The position numbers and the translations under genes were made by a program. Under the pieces are notes generated by a model. It worked only from the letters and a program-made list of their open reading frames with translations. It ran no database searches and was not told the origin of the DNA. 64,000 nucleotides of DNA from Microbispora sp. NBC_01189 (GTDB taxonomy: Bacteria > Actinomycetota > Actinomycetes > Streptosporangiales > Streptosporangiaceae). Below are positions 8,242 through 16,900 of this stretch, one piece after another (position 1 is the first letter of the stretch; each line of letters starts with the position of its first letter). The stretch lies in contig NZ_CP108581.1 of NCBI RefSeq assembly GCF_036010665.1, forward strand, positions 2,833,501 to 2,897,500. Direction: 5' to 3'.

Positions 8242-10413
8242 TCAGGAGTGGTCGATCTCCTCGATGATCCGGCCGCCGAGCTCGTGCTGGATCAGGGCCA
8301 TGCCGGTCAGCTCGCTCACGTCCGCGCCCGCGTCGCCGCGGCCGGGAACCGTCTCGGGCCAGGCCTGGCGTGGCCTCGACGGCCCGGCGGGCCGCCCGGC
8401 CGGTCTCGCGGTGGCGAACGCGGACGACGCCCCCGACGGCGGACCGGGCGCCGGGCTGTCGAAGTCGTCCGAGGGCGCGTCCGGCCAGCTCTCGTCGGTC
8501 GTCCCGCCGGCCCCCGCCCCGCCGTTCCCGGCCGGAGGGGCCGTGGGCCGGGCGCCGGCCGGGGCAGGGGCGCCGATCGGGGCAGCAGGGGGGGCGGCTG
8601 CGGGAGGAGTGGCCACCGGCGCGGCGGATGGCGTGGGTGCCACGGGCGCCGTGGGTGTCGCGGCCATCGACGATCCCGTGGGGGCGACCGGCGCGGGCGG
8701 CGCGGGGGCGGGCGGGCCGGACGGGCCGCGCGCGGCGGAGCCGGACGGGCCCGGACCCGAGCCGCCGACGACCACCTCGACGCGCCAGACGCCGCCGAGC
8801 ACCTCGCCGAGGGCTGCGGCCACCGTCTCCTCGCGCTTGCCCTTGAGGAAGCCCTGCACGTCGCCCGGCTTCTCGAAGCCGATGGTCACCACGTTGCCCT
8901 CGACGCCGAGCAGCCTGCCCTGGGCATTGAGGATGATCCAGGCGACCTTCTGCCGGTTCCTGATCGCCTCCAGCACCCGCGGCCAGGCCTGGTACACCGG
9001 CCCGCCGCCCTGGACGACGCCCTGGACGACGCCCGTCGCGGGCGCCTGTGCCTGCGCGGACGGCGGAGCGGCCCCGGAGCCGGGCCGTACGGGCGTGGGC
9101 CAGTCGTCGGCGTCGCCGGTCCTCGTGGGGGCGGCCGCCTGGGGCCGTGGGCTCTGCGCCGCAGGCGGGGTCACCGATGGGGTCACAGGTGGGGTCACCG
9201 GTGGTGCTGCAGGAGGCGCGGCCGGTGGCGCGGCGGCGACGACGGGCGTTCCGGCCACGACGCCGCGCTCCAGCCGTTCGAGCCGGGCCAGCAGCGCGGC
9301 CTCACCCTCGTCGGCCCCGGGCAGCAGCACGCGGGCGCACACGAGTTCCAGCAGCAGGCGGGGAGAGGTCGCGCCGCGCATCTCGGTCAGTCCGGCGTTG
9401 AAGACCTCCGCCGCCCGGGTCAGCTCGGCGGGGCCCATGGACGCCGCCTGCGCCTGGAGGCGCTCCAGCTCGTCGGCCGGCCGGTCGAGCAGTCCGCTGC
9501 CCGCGGCCTCGGGGACGTTGGAGAGGATCACCAGGTCGCGGAAGCGTTCGAGCAGGTCGGTGGCGAAGCGGCGGGGGTCGTGGCCGCCCTCGATCACCCG
9601 GTGCACCGCGTGGAACACGGCCGCGCCGTCCCGCTTGGCGAACGCGTCGACCACCTCGTCCAGCAGGTCGCCGTCGGTGTAGCCGAGAAGGGACACCGCC
9701 CGCGGATAGGTGATGCCGGCCTCGTCGGCGCCCGCGAGAAGCTGGTCGAGGATCGACAGCGTGTCACGGGCCGACCCGGCGCCCGCCCGGACGACCAGCG
9801 GTAACGCGGCCGGCTCGTACGGCACCGACTCGGATTCGAGGATCTCCTCCATCAGCCGCCGCAGCGTGGCGGGCGGCATCAGCCGGAACGGGTAGTGGTG
9901 GGTGCGGGACTTGATGGTCCCGATGACCTTCTCCGGCTCGGTGGTGGCGAAGACGAACTTGAGGTGCGGCGGCGGCTCCTCGACCAGCTTCAGCAGCGCG
10001 TTGAAGCCCTCACGGGTGACCATGTGGGCCTCGTCGATGATGTAGATCTTGTATCTCGCCGAGACGGGGGCGAAGAACGCCCGCTCGCGCAGGTCGCGCG
10101 CGTCGTCGACGCCGCCGTGGGACGCCGCGTCGATCTCGATGACGTCGAGGTGGCCGGGCCCGGTGGGCGCCAGCGCCACGCAGGAGTCGCACTTCCCGCA
10201 GGGGTCCGGCGTCGGGCCCTGCTCACAGTTGAGGGACCGCGCGAGGATGCGCGCACTGGAGGTCTTGCCGCAGCCACGCGGGCCGCTGAAAAGATAGGCG
10301 TGATTGATCCGGCCGCTGCGCAACGCCTGGCGCAGCGGGTCGGTGACGTGTTCCTGCCCCTTGACCTCGGCGAACGTCCCCGGTCTGTACTTGCGGTACA
10401 GCGCAAGACTCAT
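8242..10413 (-). CDS. dnaX: DNA polymerase III subunits gamma/tau
   Basis: The clamp-loader ATPase of the replicase, 723 residues. Walker A GPRGCGKTS is at 44-52, zinc-binding cysteines at 63, 72, 75 and 78, and Walker B IYIIDEAH at 123-130; the sensor GSARDTLSILDQ is also clear. After about residue 400 comes a long Pro/Ala-rich linker containing VTPP repeats, then a conserved patch (WPRVLEAIRNRQKVAWIILN). ATG 10413 has GAGGAGG just upstream; the 20 residues before it in the open frame are discarded. I saw no clear slippery heptamer for making a short gamma form. Confidence 0.96.
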   Translation of the reverse strand: MSLALYRKYRPGTFAEVKGQEHVTDPLRQALRSGRINHAYLFSGPRGCGKTSSARILARSLNCEQGPTPDPCGKCDSCVALAPTGPGHLDVIEIDAASHGGVDDARDLRERAFFAPVSARYKIYIIDEAHMVTREGFNALLKLVEEPPPHLKFVFATTEPEKVIGTIKSRTHHYPFRLMPPATLRRLMEEILESESVPYEPAALPLVVRAGAGSARDTLSILDQLLAGADEAGITYPRAVSLLGYTDGDLLDEVVDAFAKRDGAAVFHAVHRVIEGGHDPRRFATDLLERFRDLVILSNVPEAAGSGLLDRPADELERLQAQAASMGPAELTRAAEVFNAGLTEMRGATSPRLLLELVCARVLLPGADEGEAALLARLERLERGVVAGTPVVAAAPPAAPPAAPPVTPPVTPSVTPPAAQSPRPQAAAPTRTGDADDWPTPVRPGSGAAPPSAQAQAPATGVVQGVVQGGGPVYQAWPRVLEAIRNRQKVAWIILNAQGRLLGVEGNVVTIGFEKPGDVQGFLKGKREETVAAALGEVLGGVWRVEVVVGGSGPGPSGSAARGPSGPPAPAPPAPVAPTGSSMAATPTAPVAPTPSAAPVATPPAAAPPAAPIGAPAPAGARPTAPPAGNGGAGAGGTTDESWPDAPSDDFDSPAPGPPSGASSAFATARPAGRPAGPSRPRQAWPETVPGRGDAGADVSELTGMALIQHELGGRIIEEIDHS

Positions 10414-10461
10414 GCCGCCTCCTCGGCGGGTCGACCCGGCCGGCGTACCCGCTAACTGAGA

Positions 10462-10548
10462 GACCCCTCGCACACCCGCCAGAGCCCGCTTATCCTTGCT
10501 GCCTTCCGGCCCTGGGGAGGTTCACAGGATGACGCCGCGCGAGGGGTC
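10462..10548 (-). ncRNA. ffs: Small bacterial signal recognition particle RNA
   Basis: On the minus strand the sequence folds into one long hairpin closed by gacccctcg / cgaggggtc. It contains the SRP domain IV core: AGGGCCGGAAGGCAGCAAGG near the loop, with the opposing gtgaacctcccc strand. Position between dnaX and tRNA-Ser is the usual actinobacterial arrangement, and the RNA is read in the same direction as dnaX. Ends are estimated from the closing stem and may be a few bases off. Confidence 0.93.
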
Positions 10549-10648
10549 CGCTGGACAGTCTAGCCACTCGGCGGGGGTGCGTGAGCACCAGAATCGCTCG
10601 TTGTCATCCCCGTCGAAACCACACCGGAAGTGAGCTAAGCTGTCCGAC

Positions 10649-10734
10649 GGAGGATTCGCCTAGTTGGCCTAGGGCGCACGCTTGGAAAGCGTGTTGGGGG
10701 CAACCCCTCAGGAGTTCGAATCTCCTATCCTCCG
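10649..10734 (+). tRNA. tRNA-Ser (anticodon GGA)
   Basis: Acceptor stem ggaggat (10649-10655) pairs with atcctcc (10727-10733), with discriminator G 10734. The anticodon loop is ttggaaa, giving GGA. A long variable arm marks a serine tRNA, and the T-loop gttcgaatc is intact. The CCA end is not encoded. Confidence 0.96.
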
Positions 10735-10755
10735 CGCATGGTTGAGCAGCAAGAA

Positions 10756-10792
10756 CGCGAAAGGCCCGGCCCATCCAACCGGGCCTTTCGCG
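10756..10792. terminator. Strong hairpin after tRNA-Ser and the PMT gene
   Basis: Perfect 14-bp arms (cgcgaaaggcccgg / ccgggcctttcgcg) around a 9-nt loop, lying between the tRNA and the convergent PMT gene. It is symmetric enough to end transcription in both directions. Confidence 0.8.
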
Positions 10793-10829
10793 CGTCCGGG
10801 GTCTCTGTTCTGCTCTCAGTCGACCGGAC

Positions 10830-12398
10830 CTAGATCCAGCTGCGCAGCAGCATGCGGCTCAGCCAGGTGCCGTACGGGACGGGGACGGCGGTGAGGACCG
10901 GGGACAGCCACCAGAAGTCGGCCAGGGCCAGCAGGACGAACGCGCCCACCAGCGCCGCGCCCGCGGAGCGCCGCACGGCCGAGGCGCCCGGCGGCCCGAG
11001 GACGAGCCCGCAGGCGAGCACGATCGCGAGGATCAGGAACGGCAGCGCGGGCAGCAGGTAGAACAGGAACGTCGTGCGGTGGTCGGCCAGCGCGAAGTAG
11101 CACCACGGCAGCCAGCCCGCCGCGTAGCCGAGCACGACGGCCCCCGCGCGCCAGTCACGGGTGGTCAGGTGCCACACGACCATCGCGATCAGCGCGAGCA
11201 GTCCGGCGTACCAGACGACCGGGGTGCCGGTCCCGAGGATCGCCTGGCTGCAGGAGCGCGCCCCGCAGGCGCCGGCGGACGAGCGGTAGTAGAAGAGGAC
11301 CGGGCGTAACAGCAGCGGCCAGCTCCAGGGGTCCGACTGGTAGTCGTGGTGGGCGCTCAGGCCCTGGTGGAAGCCCAGCACCTGGCTCTGGTAGTCGATC
11401 AGGGACCGCAGTGAGTCGACGGCGAAGTAGGCCCAGCCGTTCTGGCTCGCGCGGTCCCAGTTGCGGCCGTAGCCGCCGGCCGAGGCCAGCCACCCGGCGA
11501 ACGACGCGACGTACGCGACGGCGGGGACGGCGCAGAGCCACGCGAGGACGAGCGGGAGGTCGAGGCGGGCCGCCTGCCGGCCGGGGCGGCGCAGCCCGGC
11601 GGCGCGCCTGGCGCCGCGGTCCCAGGCGAACGCCATGACCGCGAACGCCACGACGAAGAGCACGCCGGTCCACTTCGTGGCCGTCGCCGCCCCGAGGCAC
11701 AGCCCGGCGGCCGGCCGCCAGAGCCGCGGACCGAGCCGGGGCCCGAGCCGCGGGCCGGGTCCCTCCGGGGCGGAGGTGCGGGACCACTCCGCCAGGCGGG
11801 CGCGGGCGGCGTCGCGGTCGGCGACCAGGCAGGCGAAGCCCGCGAGCACCCAGAACGTCAGGAAGACGTCGAGGAGCGCGGACCGGGAGAGCACGAGGTG
11901 CAGGCCGTCAAGCGCCAGCAGCAGGCCCGCGAGACAGCCCAGCAGCGTCGAGCGGGTCATCCGGCGGGCGACCCGCGCCAGGACCAGCACGCTCAGCGTT
12001 CCGGCGAGCGCGGCGGCGAAGCGCCAGCCGAAGGGCGTCAGGCCGAACAGCCACTCCCCCGCGCCGATCAGCCACTTGCCCAGCGGCGGATGGGCGACGT
12101 AGGCGGCGCAGTCCTCCGGCCGGGCGCAGGCGCGGAAGACGTCCGCGCCGCCGCGCAGGATCGTCTCCTCCGCGCCGTCGGCGAACTGCCGCTCGACCCC
12201 GTACGTGATCAGCGAGTAGGCGTCCTTGGCGTAGTACAGCTCGTCGAAGACGAAGGCGTGCGGCACGTCGAGACGATCGAACCGGAGGAACCCCCCGAAC
12301 GCGGCCACGGCCAGGGGGCCGAACCAGCCGAGCCGGCCGAGCCGCCCGCGCCCGCCCGGCATCGGCGGCACCAGCCGGTGTGCGGCGCTCCTGGGCAC
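10830..12398 (-). CDS. Dolichyl-phosphate-mannose-protein mannosyltransferase (PMT) family
   Basis: A GT39 integral membrane enzyme, 522 residues, that transfers mannose from polyprenyl-phosphate mannose to secreted proteins, as actinobacterial Pmt does. The first extracytoplasmic loop has the catalytic Asp-Glu (VFDELYYAKDAYS), and about ten to eleven hydrophobic segments follow (for example FAAALAGTLSVLVLARVA, LPFLILAIVLACGLVL). The C-terminal LPALPFL/WWLSPVL region is PMT-typical. Start GTG 12398 fits, with MPRSAAHR before the first membrane segment. Convergent with tRNA-Ser, transcribed alone. Confidence 0.9.
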   Translation of the reverse strand: MPRSAAHRLVPPMPGGRGRLGRLGWFGPLAVAAFGGFLRFDRLDVPHAFVFDELYYAKDAYSLITYGVERQFADGAEETILRGGADVFRACARPEDCAAYVAHPPLGKWLIGAGEWLFGLTPFGWRFAAALAGTLSVLVLARVARRMTRSTLLGCLAGLLLALDGLHLVLSRSALLDVFLTFWVLAGFACLVADRDAARARLAEWSRTSAPEGPGPRLGPRLGPRLWRPAAGLCLGAATATKWTGVLFVVAFAVMAFAWDRGARRAAGLRRPGRQAARLDLPLVLAWLCAVPAVAYVASFAGWLASAGGYGRNWDRASQNGWAYFAVDSLRSLIDYQSQVLGFHQGLSAHHDYQSDPWSWPLLLRPVLFYYRSSAGACGARSCSQAILGTGTPVVWYAGLLALIAMVVWHLTTRDWRAGAVVLGYAAGWLPWCYFALADHRTTFLFYLLPALPFLILAIVLACGLVLGPPGASAVRRSAGAALVGAFVLLALADFWWLSPVLTAVPVPYGTWLSRMLLRSWI

Positions 12399-12480
12399 GC
12401 GCGCATCCTAACCCGCGCGGCGTAAGGCATGATCACTCTCGTGCGGGGCAGTAGGCCCGGCGAGCAACGCAGTGTCGGCA

Positions 12481-12506
12481 TGAGTGACGGCAGTGAGTGA
12501 CGGCAG
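12481..12506. repeat. 13-bp tandem duplication upstream of the metallopeptidase gene
   Basis: tgagtgacggcag occurs twice, followed by a partial third copy. It lies 30 bp before ATG 12537 and may affect the leader of that gene. Confidence 0.85.
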
Positions 12507-12536
12507 TGACGGCAAACGCCATCGGGAGCGTCGCAG

Positions 12537-13397
12537 ATGGATTTCGATGATCGAGCGCAACTCGACACCTCGCAGGTCGAGGACGTCGGCGGAGGTGGCG
12601 GGTTCCGGGGTGGCGGCCTGGCCGTCGGCGGCGGCGCCGCGGGCATCATCGCCCTCATCGTGGCCCTGATCTTCGGTATCAACCCCGGGAACATCACGGG
12701 CGGCGGGGACGAGCCCACCGGGGCGCAGCCGACAACCGACCTGAGCGCCCAGTGCAAGACCGGCGCCGACGCCGACCAGTCGGAGAAGTGCCGGGTCGTG
12801 GGAGTGGTCAACAGCATCCAGAAGTACTGGGGCGACCAGGTCCAGGGCTACACCAAGGCGAAAACCACGCTGTTCTCTGGCGGGGTGCAGACCGGTTGCG
12901 GCGCGGCCGACTCGTCCGTCGGCCCCTTCTACTGCCCCAACGACAAGCACGTCTACCTGGACCTGTCGTTCTTCGACGAGCTGCGGTCGCGGTTCGGGGC
13001 CAAGGGCGGCCCGTTCGCGCAGGCGTACGTGATCGCCCACGAGTACGGCCACCACGTGCAGGACCTGCTCGGCACGATGAACAAGGTCGGTCAGGAGCAG
13101 GGCGCGGAGAGCGGTTCCGTACGGCTCGAACTGCAGGCGGACTGCTACGCGGGCGTGTGGGCGAAGAACGCGGTGAGCACGGGCTTCTACGCCGAGGAGT
13201 TCACCGACGCCGACATCAAGGAGGCGCTCGACGCCGCCGCGGCGGTCGGCGACGACCACATCCAGGAGCAGGCGCGGGGCAGGGTCAACCCGGACGCGTT
13301 CACGCACGGCACGTCGGCCCAGCGGACCAAGTGGTTCAAGAACGGCTACGGGTCGGGCGACCCGGGACGCTGCGACACCTTCTCCGGGAGCATCTGA
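12537..13397 (+). CDS. Neutral zinc metallopeptidase (YpfJ family)
   Basis: A membrane-anchored protein of 286 residues. A Gly-rich cytoplasmic start is followed by a single transmembrane helix at about 33-48 and then an extracytoplasmic peptidase domain. The zinc site HEYGH is at 168-172, with the downstream family motif ELQADCYAGVWA supplying the third ligand, and several Cys residues probably form disulfides. The last part (FTHGTSAQRTKWFKNGY) is also family-typical. ATG 12537 follows a GGGAGCG sequence. Its substrate is unknown. Confidence 0.9.
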   Translation: MDFDDRAQLDTSQVEDVGGGGGFRGGGLAVGGGAAGIIALIVALIFGINPGNITGGGDEPTGAQPTTDLSAQCKTGADADQSEKCRVVGVVNSIQKYWGDQVQGYTKAKTTLFSGGVQTGCGAADSSVGPFYCPNDKHVYLDLSFFDELRSRFGAKGGPFAQAYVIAHEYGHHVQDLLGTMNKVGQEQGAESGSVRLELQADCYAGVWAKNAVSTGFYAEEFTDADIKEALDAAAAVGDDHIQEQARGRVNPDAFTHGTSAQRTKWFKNGYGSGDPGRCDTFSGSI

Positions 13398-13487
13398 GAC
13401 CGATGTGCGGGCCGATGTAGGGGCCGCCGCAGGGCCTGCGGCGGCTCCGGACGCCGGCCGTTCGCCGCGTCTCCTAAACTACATAGC

Positions 13488-13784
13488 GTGATCTTCAAGT
13501 TGGTCGGCGACGGACGGCCCTATCCCGAACACGGACTGTCCCCCCGGGAGTGGGCGCGGATCCCGCCCCGGCAGGTCCGGCTCGACACGCTGGTCACCAC
13601 CAAGGCGGTGCTGGACCTGCACTCGTTGCTCAGCAAGGACTCGACCTTCTACGGCGACCTGTTCCCGCACGTGGTGCAGTGGCAGGGCGAGCTGTACCTG
13701 GAGGACGGCCTGCACCGCGCGCTGCGGGCCGCGCTGCACCAGCGCTCCGTGCTGCACGCCCGCGTGCTGGAGCTGCAGGACTGA
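13488..13784 (+). CDS. Conserved small protein with a ParB-like motif
   Basis: An actinobacterial protein of 98 residues. The segment ELYLEDGLHRALRAAL resembles the D-G-x-H-R motif of ParB/sulfiredoxin-type folds, and the N-terminal VRLDTLVTTKAVLDLHSLL could be the preceding helix and strand. Similar proteins are sometimes labelled VapB-type antitoxins, but no toxin gene is next to it here. GTG 13488 is the only sensible start. A strong terminator separates it from the convergent tRNA-Ser. The molecular role is not known. Confidence 0.75.
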   Translation: MIFKLVGDGRPYPEHGLSPREWARIPPRQVRLDTLVTTKAVLDLHSLLSKDSTFYGDLFPHVVQWQGELYLEDGLHRALRAALHQRSVLHARVLELQD

Positions 13785-13803
13785 CACCGGCCCGGCACAC
13801 GAG

Positions 13804-13841
13804 AAGAGCCGCCGACCTGTTCACGCGGGTCGGCGGCTCTT
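13804..13841. terminator. Bidirectional terminator before tRNA-Ser(CGA)
   Basis: Perfect 14-bp arms (aagagccgccgacc / ggtcggcggctctt) with a 10-nt loop, ending in ttt on the plus strand. It lies between convergent transcription units. Confidence 0.85.
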
Positions 13842-13861
13842 TCGGTGTCCTGAGACAGTGG

Positions 13862-13946
13862 CGGTGGAGGTGGGATTTGAACCCACGGTAGGTTGCCCTA
13901 CACACGCTTTCGAGGCGTGCGCCCTCGGCCACTAGGCGACTCCACC
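13862..13946 (-). tRNA. tRNA-Ser (anticodon CGA)
   Basis: On the minus strand the acceptor ggtggag pairs with ctccacc. The anticodon arm cacgc-ctcgaaa-gcgtg gives CGA. The long variable arm and T-loop gttcaaatc are serine-type. Transcribed towards the terminator at 13804-13841. Confidence 0.96.
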
Positions 13947-14009
13947 GCGCAGCAGCTTACCGGACGAACACCACTGCCCGCGCACCCGTTTCGCCCCGCG
14001 GCCCCGCGA

Positions 14010-14516
14010 TCAGGCGCGGCGATCGGAGAAGAAGCCGCTCAGCACGGCCGCGCACTCGCCGGCCAGCACGCCCATGACGACCTCGGGCCGGTGGTTGAGC
14101 CTGCGGTCCCGAAGGACGTCCCACAGGGAGCCGGCCGCGCCCGCCTTCTCGTCCACCGCGCCGTACACCACTCGGTCGACCCGGGCGAGCACGGCGGCGC
14201 CGGCGCACATCGTGCAGGGCTCCAGCGTGACGACCAGGGTGCAGCCGGTCAGCCGCCAGTCGCCCCGGACGGCCGCGGCGGCCCGGAGGGCGAGCACCTC
14301 GGCGTGGGCGGTGGGGTCACTGCTCGCCTCCCGGTCGTTGCCCGCCGCCGCGAGCACGCGACCCGGTTCCCGATCGCCCGCCGCCGAACCACCCGCCGCC
14401 GTGGGACCGAGCAGGACGGCGCCGACCGGCACCTCGCCGCGCTCACCCGCCCGTACGGCCTCCCCCAGCGCCAGCCGCATCGCGGCGTCGTACGGCCCCG
14501 GCGGCGAGCCGGTCAC
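14010..14516 (-). CDS. tadA: tRNA-specific adenosine deaminase
   Basis: Converts A34 to inosine in tRNA-Arg(ACG). The zinc site is complete: HAE at residues 71-73 (Glu is the proton shuttle) and PCTMC at 100-104. The C-terminal GFFSDRR is typical. An insertion of about 16 residues rich in Ala/Gly (around 38-53) lies between the first strand and [14 protein letters not shown], which is longer than usual. The start GTG overlaps the stop of the upstream gene as GTGA, so the two are probably translated together. Confidence 0.93.
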   Translation of the reverse strand: MTGSPPGPYDAAMRLALGEAVRAGERGEVPVGAVLLGPTAAGGSAAGDREPGRVLAAAGNDREASSDPTAHAEVLALRAAAAVRGDWRLTGCTLVVTLEPCTMCAGAAVLARVDRVVYGAVDEKAGAAGSLWDVLRDRRLNHRPEVVMGVLAGECAAVLSGFFSDRRA

Positions 14517-14995
14517 CGCAGGCGTTCGAGCTCGTCGGCGAACCCGAGCCGTTCGGCGATGAGCGACAGGATGTCGGCGGGCAGCACGCCCTCCTCGATG
14601 CTGAGCTCCAGCAGCTCCTCCGCGCTCAGCGAGAAGTCGGCGAGCAGTTCGAGGTCGCCCACCGGGCGGATGCCGAGATCGGGGGTGTCCTTGTCCACCA
14701 CCACACCGGCGAGCTCGGCGAAGATCTCACCGAGCGGGTCGTGCTGCGCCGCGTGCGCGTCGGAGATGAACACGCGCGGATCGAGATCGTCCTCATAACG
14801 GATGATCGCGAACCACTCGTCCTCGACCTCCACGCAGAGCAGAGCCAGCTCGTCTCCGTTGAGCCCGAGCGCCTCCTGCAGGGCGTCGCCCAGATCGTCG
14901 GCGATCTCGGCCTCGCCGAGGCCGACCTCGGCTCCGGCCCAGCGGCCTTCGACGCGGGCGAAACCGGCGGAGAAGAGATTGGATCTGGAGGGCAT
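14513..14995 (-). CDS. tRNA adenosine deaminase-associated protein (first paralog)
   Basis: An acidic protein of 160 residues of the type found directly upstream of tadA in actinobacteria. The N-terminal half is a beta-rich domain ([20 protein letters not shown]). The C-terminal half is helical ([20 protein letters not shown], then [18 protein letters not shown]). It is coupled to tadA by a GTGA overlap. Its action is unknown; it is presumed to assist or regulate TadA only from context. Confidence 0.8.
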   Translation of the reverse strand: MPSRSNLFSAGFARVEGRWAGAEVGLGEAEIADDLGDALQEALGLNGDELALLCVEVEDEWFAIIRYEDDLDPRVFISDAHAAQHDPLGEIFAELAGVVVDKDTPDLGIRPVGDLELLADFSLSAEELLELSIEEGVLPADILSLIAERLGFADELERLR

Positions 14996-15010
14996 TGCCG
15001 TCTCCCCAGG

Positions 15011-15499
15011 TCAGCCGACGGCGGCGTCGACGGCGCGTTCGAAGGGCTGGGAGAAGCCCAGGCGCGCGGCGATGCTCGACAGCACCTCGTCGGGCAGCAG
15101 GTCGAGGTCGCCGGACAGGGCGCCCAGCTCCATCTCGTCGAGCCCGAGGTCGGCGAAGATGGACAGGTCACCGGCCGGAAGGACGCTGTCGAGCTCCTCC
15201 TCCTCGGGCACCGGCACCTCGAGGTACTCGAGGGCCTGCTGCGCCAGCGGCCACTCCCAGGCGGCCGTGACATCCGAGAGGAAGACGTCGACCTGCTCGC
15301 CGAAGACCCGCAACGCCACGAAGAAGTCATCCCCTACGGCGACCATGCCAATCGTGGTCCCCATGCTCGGCGTCTGCCGCAGCGCGTGAATGAGCCCGTC
15401 CAGGTCAGAGGTGAGCGCCACCGGGAGCATCTCGGCCTCCCAGCGGTCCTCTTCCCGATACACAACGATGGCGAAGTCAAGAGTGTCCACGTCTGTCAT
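15011..15499 (-). CDS. tRNA adenosine deaminase-associated protein (second paralog)
   Basis: A paralog of the next gene, 162 residues and also strongly acidic. Its C-terminal half matches in pattern ([20 protein letters not shown], then [11 protein letters not shown]-type helix), while the N-terminal half ([20 protein letters not shown]) has diverged. ATG 15499 is chosen because GGGGA lies six bases upstream; the much longer open frame is shadow sequence antisense to upp. The gap to the next gene is 15 bp, so the order is paralog 2, paralog 1, tadA in one operon. Confidence 0.8.
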   Translation of the reverse strand: MTDVDTLDFAIVVYREEDRWEAEMLPVALTSDLDGLIHALRQTPSMGTTIGMVAVGDDFFVALRVFGEQVDVFLSDVTAAWEWPLAQQALEYLEVPVPEEEELDSVLPAGDLSIFADLGLDEMELGALSGDLDLLPDEVLSSIAARLGFSQPFERAVDAAVG

Positions 15500-15637
15500 C
15501 GTCTTCCCCACCGCATGGTCCTCACGCACGGAATCGTCGCAGAATCGGGGTCCCCCCGTACGGTGCTCACGCCAAATCGTGATCAAAGAGTCAGTGGGCG
15601 TCGAGGCACGACGTGGGAGACGGTAACTTCTGTTCCC

Positions 15638-16276
15638 ATGGAGACCCTCGTCGTCGACCACCCGCTCGTCGCCCACAAGCTCACGGCGCTGCGCGACGCG
15701 CGGACCGACTCGCCGACGTTCCGCCGCCTGGCCGACGAACTGGTCACGCTCCTCGCCTACGAGGCGACCCGCGACGTGCGGGTGACCGACGTCACGGTCG
15801 ACACGCCGCTCGCCCCCGCCCAGGGCGTACGGCTCGCCCGCCCCGTGCCGCTCGTCGTGCCCATCCTGCGGGCCGGGCTGGGGATGCTCGACGGGATGAC
15901 GCGGCTGCTGCCGACCGCCGAGGTCGGCTTCCTCGGGATGATCCGGGACGAGTCCACGCTCCAGGCCCAGACGTACGCCACCCGGCTGCCCGAGGACCTC
16001 TCCGGGCGCCAGTGCTACGTGCTGGACCCGATGCTGGCGACCGGCGGCACACTCGCGGCGGCGATCGAGTTCCTGTTCGGCCGCGGCGCGCGGGACGTCA
16101 CCGCGATCTGCCTGCTCGCCGCTCCCGAGGGCGTCGCATACCTGGACAAGGCGTTCCGGGGCGGCGAACGGCCCATCAGGGTGGTGACCGCCTCCCTCGA
16201 CGAGCGGCTCAACGAGAACGGCTACATCGTGCCCGGCCTCGGCGACGCCGGCGACCGCCTGTACGGCGTGGTCTGA
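15638..16276 (+). CDS. upp: Uracil phosphoribosyltransferase
   Basis: Salvages uracil to UMP with PRPP. The 212-residue protein has the PRPP-binding motif [15 protein letters not shown] and the C-terminal uracil-binding [16 protein letters not shown], and starts with the typical [19 protein letters not shown]. The ATG at 15638 is divergent from the deaminase-associated operon. The stop codon is the first of three TGA-containing units of a short tandem repeat. Confidence 0.96.
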   Translation: METLVVDHPLVAHKLTALRDARTDSPTFRRLADELVTLLAYEATRDVRVTDVTVDTPLAPAQGVRLARPVPLVVPILRAGLGMLDGMTRLLPTAEVGFLGMIRDESTLQAQTYATRLPEDLSGRQCYVLDPMLATGGTLAAAIEFLFGRGARDVTAICLLAAPEGVAYLDKAFRGGERPIRVVTASLDERLNENGYIVPGLGDAGDRLYGVV

Positions 16277-16303
16277 CGGCACGGGTCTGACGGCGTGGTC
16301 TGA
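16264..16303. repeat. Tandem repeat containing the upp stop codon
   Basis: cggcgtggtctga (16264-16276) is followed by the variant cggcacgggtctga and then a perfect copy at 16291-16303. Each unit ends in TGA. Confidence 0.9.
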
Positions 16304-16431
16304 TTTCCCTCTCCTTCCGAACGCCCCGCAGCCTTTCTCTCCCCCGGTTACGCACCGCTCCCGATAGGGTACGCAGTGTGATGACGACGTCACCTCGCGC
16401 TCACGCGAGCGGGGCGCCACAGGGAGAGCGA

Positions 16432-16650
16432 TTGAGCCAGCATCCGGGCGGCGAGCACTACGAGCAGCTCGAGGCCCTGCTCAGGGACGAGTTCGCGGGA
16501 GTGCATCCCCCCGCGACGGTGGCCCGGTGCGTGCAGGCCGCCCACCACGGCGCCGTCGAGGTCATCGGCCACGCGCCCGCCGGGCTCGTGGAGCGGATCG
16601 CCCGCAAACACCTGCGGGTGCTCGCGACCGCCGCCGAGGGGCGGGGCTGA
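16432..16650 (+). CDS. Conserved hypothetical small helical protein
   Basis: A short protein predicted to be a three-helix bundle. The segment GVHPPATVARCVQAAHHGAV is the recognisable part. TTG 16432 is preferred since AGGGAG lies seven bases upstream. GTG 16378 and ATG 16381 are in-frame alternatives that would add 17-18 residues. I do not know a function. It is followed after 73 bp by a small membrane protein gene. Confidence 0.65.
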   Translation: MSQHPGGEHYEQLEALLRDEFAGVHPPATVARCVQAAHHGAVEVIGHAPAGLVERIARKHLRVLATAAEGRG

Positions 16651-16723
16651 CACCGTCACGATCACTGATCCCGTTCGCGGTTCGCCGCTTTACCAAACGG
16701 GGTGACTGGGTAATGTATTGGTC

Positions 16724-16900
16724 ATGGGAGTGGTGACGGCGGTGCAGGGGAAGAAGATCCTCAAGTGGACGGTCATTGTCGCGGTGGCTTTCTACTTGAT
16801 CACGAGGCCGACTGACGCGGCCCACACGGTCCACGGAGCCCTCAACGGAATGATCAACGCGGCCGACTCGATGGCGCAGTTCTTCGCCTCTCTGACATGA
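16724..16900 (+). CDS. Small single-pass membrane protein
   Basis: 58 residues with one hydrophobic helix (ILKWTVIVAVAFYLITRP) and an amphipathic C-terminal part (NGMINAADSMAQFFASL). The ATG at 16724 is preferred over TTG 16718. Its stop overlaps the next start as ATGA, so it is translationally coupled to the PH-domain gene, and a partnership in the membrane is plausible. Confidence 0.7.
   Translation: MGVVTAVQGKKILKWTVIVAVAFYLITRPTDAAHTVHGALNGMINAADSMAQFFASLT

Noticed and set aside
7370-9682. Long plus-strand open frame opposite recR/dnaX
   Set aside because: Antisense shadow of well-conserved genes with atypical amino-acid composition.
10830-12398. Mobile element or integration at tRNA-Ser(GGA)
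   Set aside because: No integrase, no duplicated tRNA end; the tRNA is followed directly by a terminator and an ordinary gene.
13488-13784. Toxin-antitoxin module
   Set aside because: Only one small gene, no toxin partner; next features are a terminator and a tRNA.
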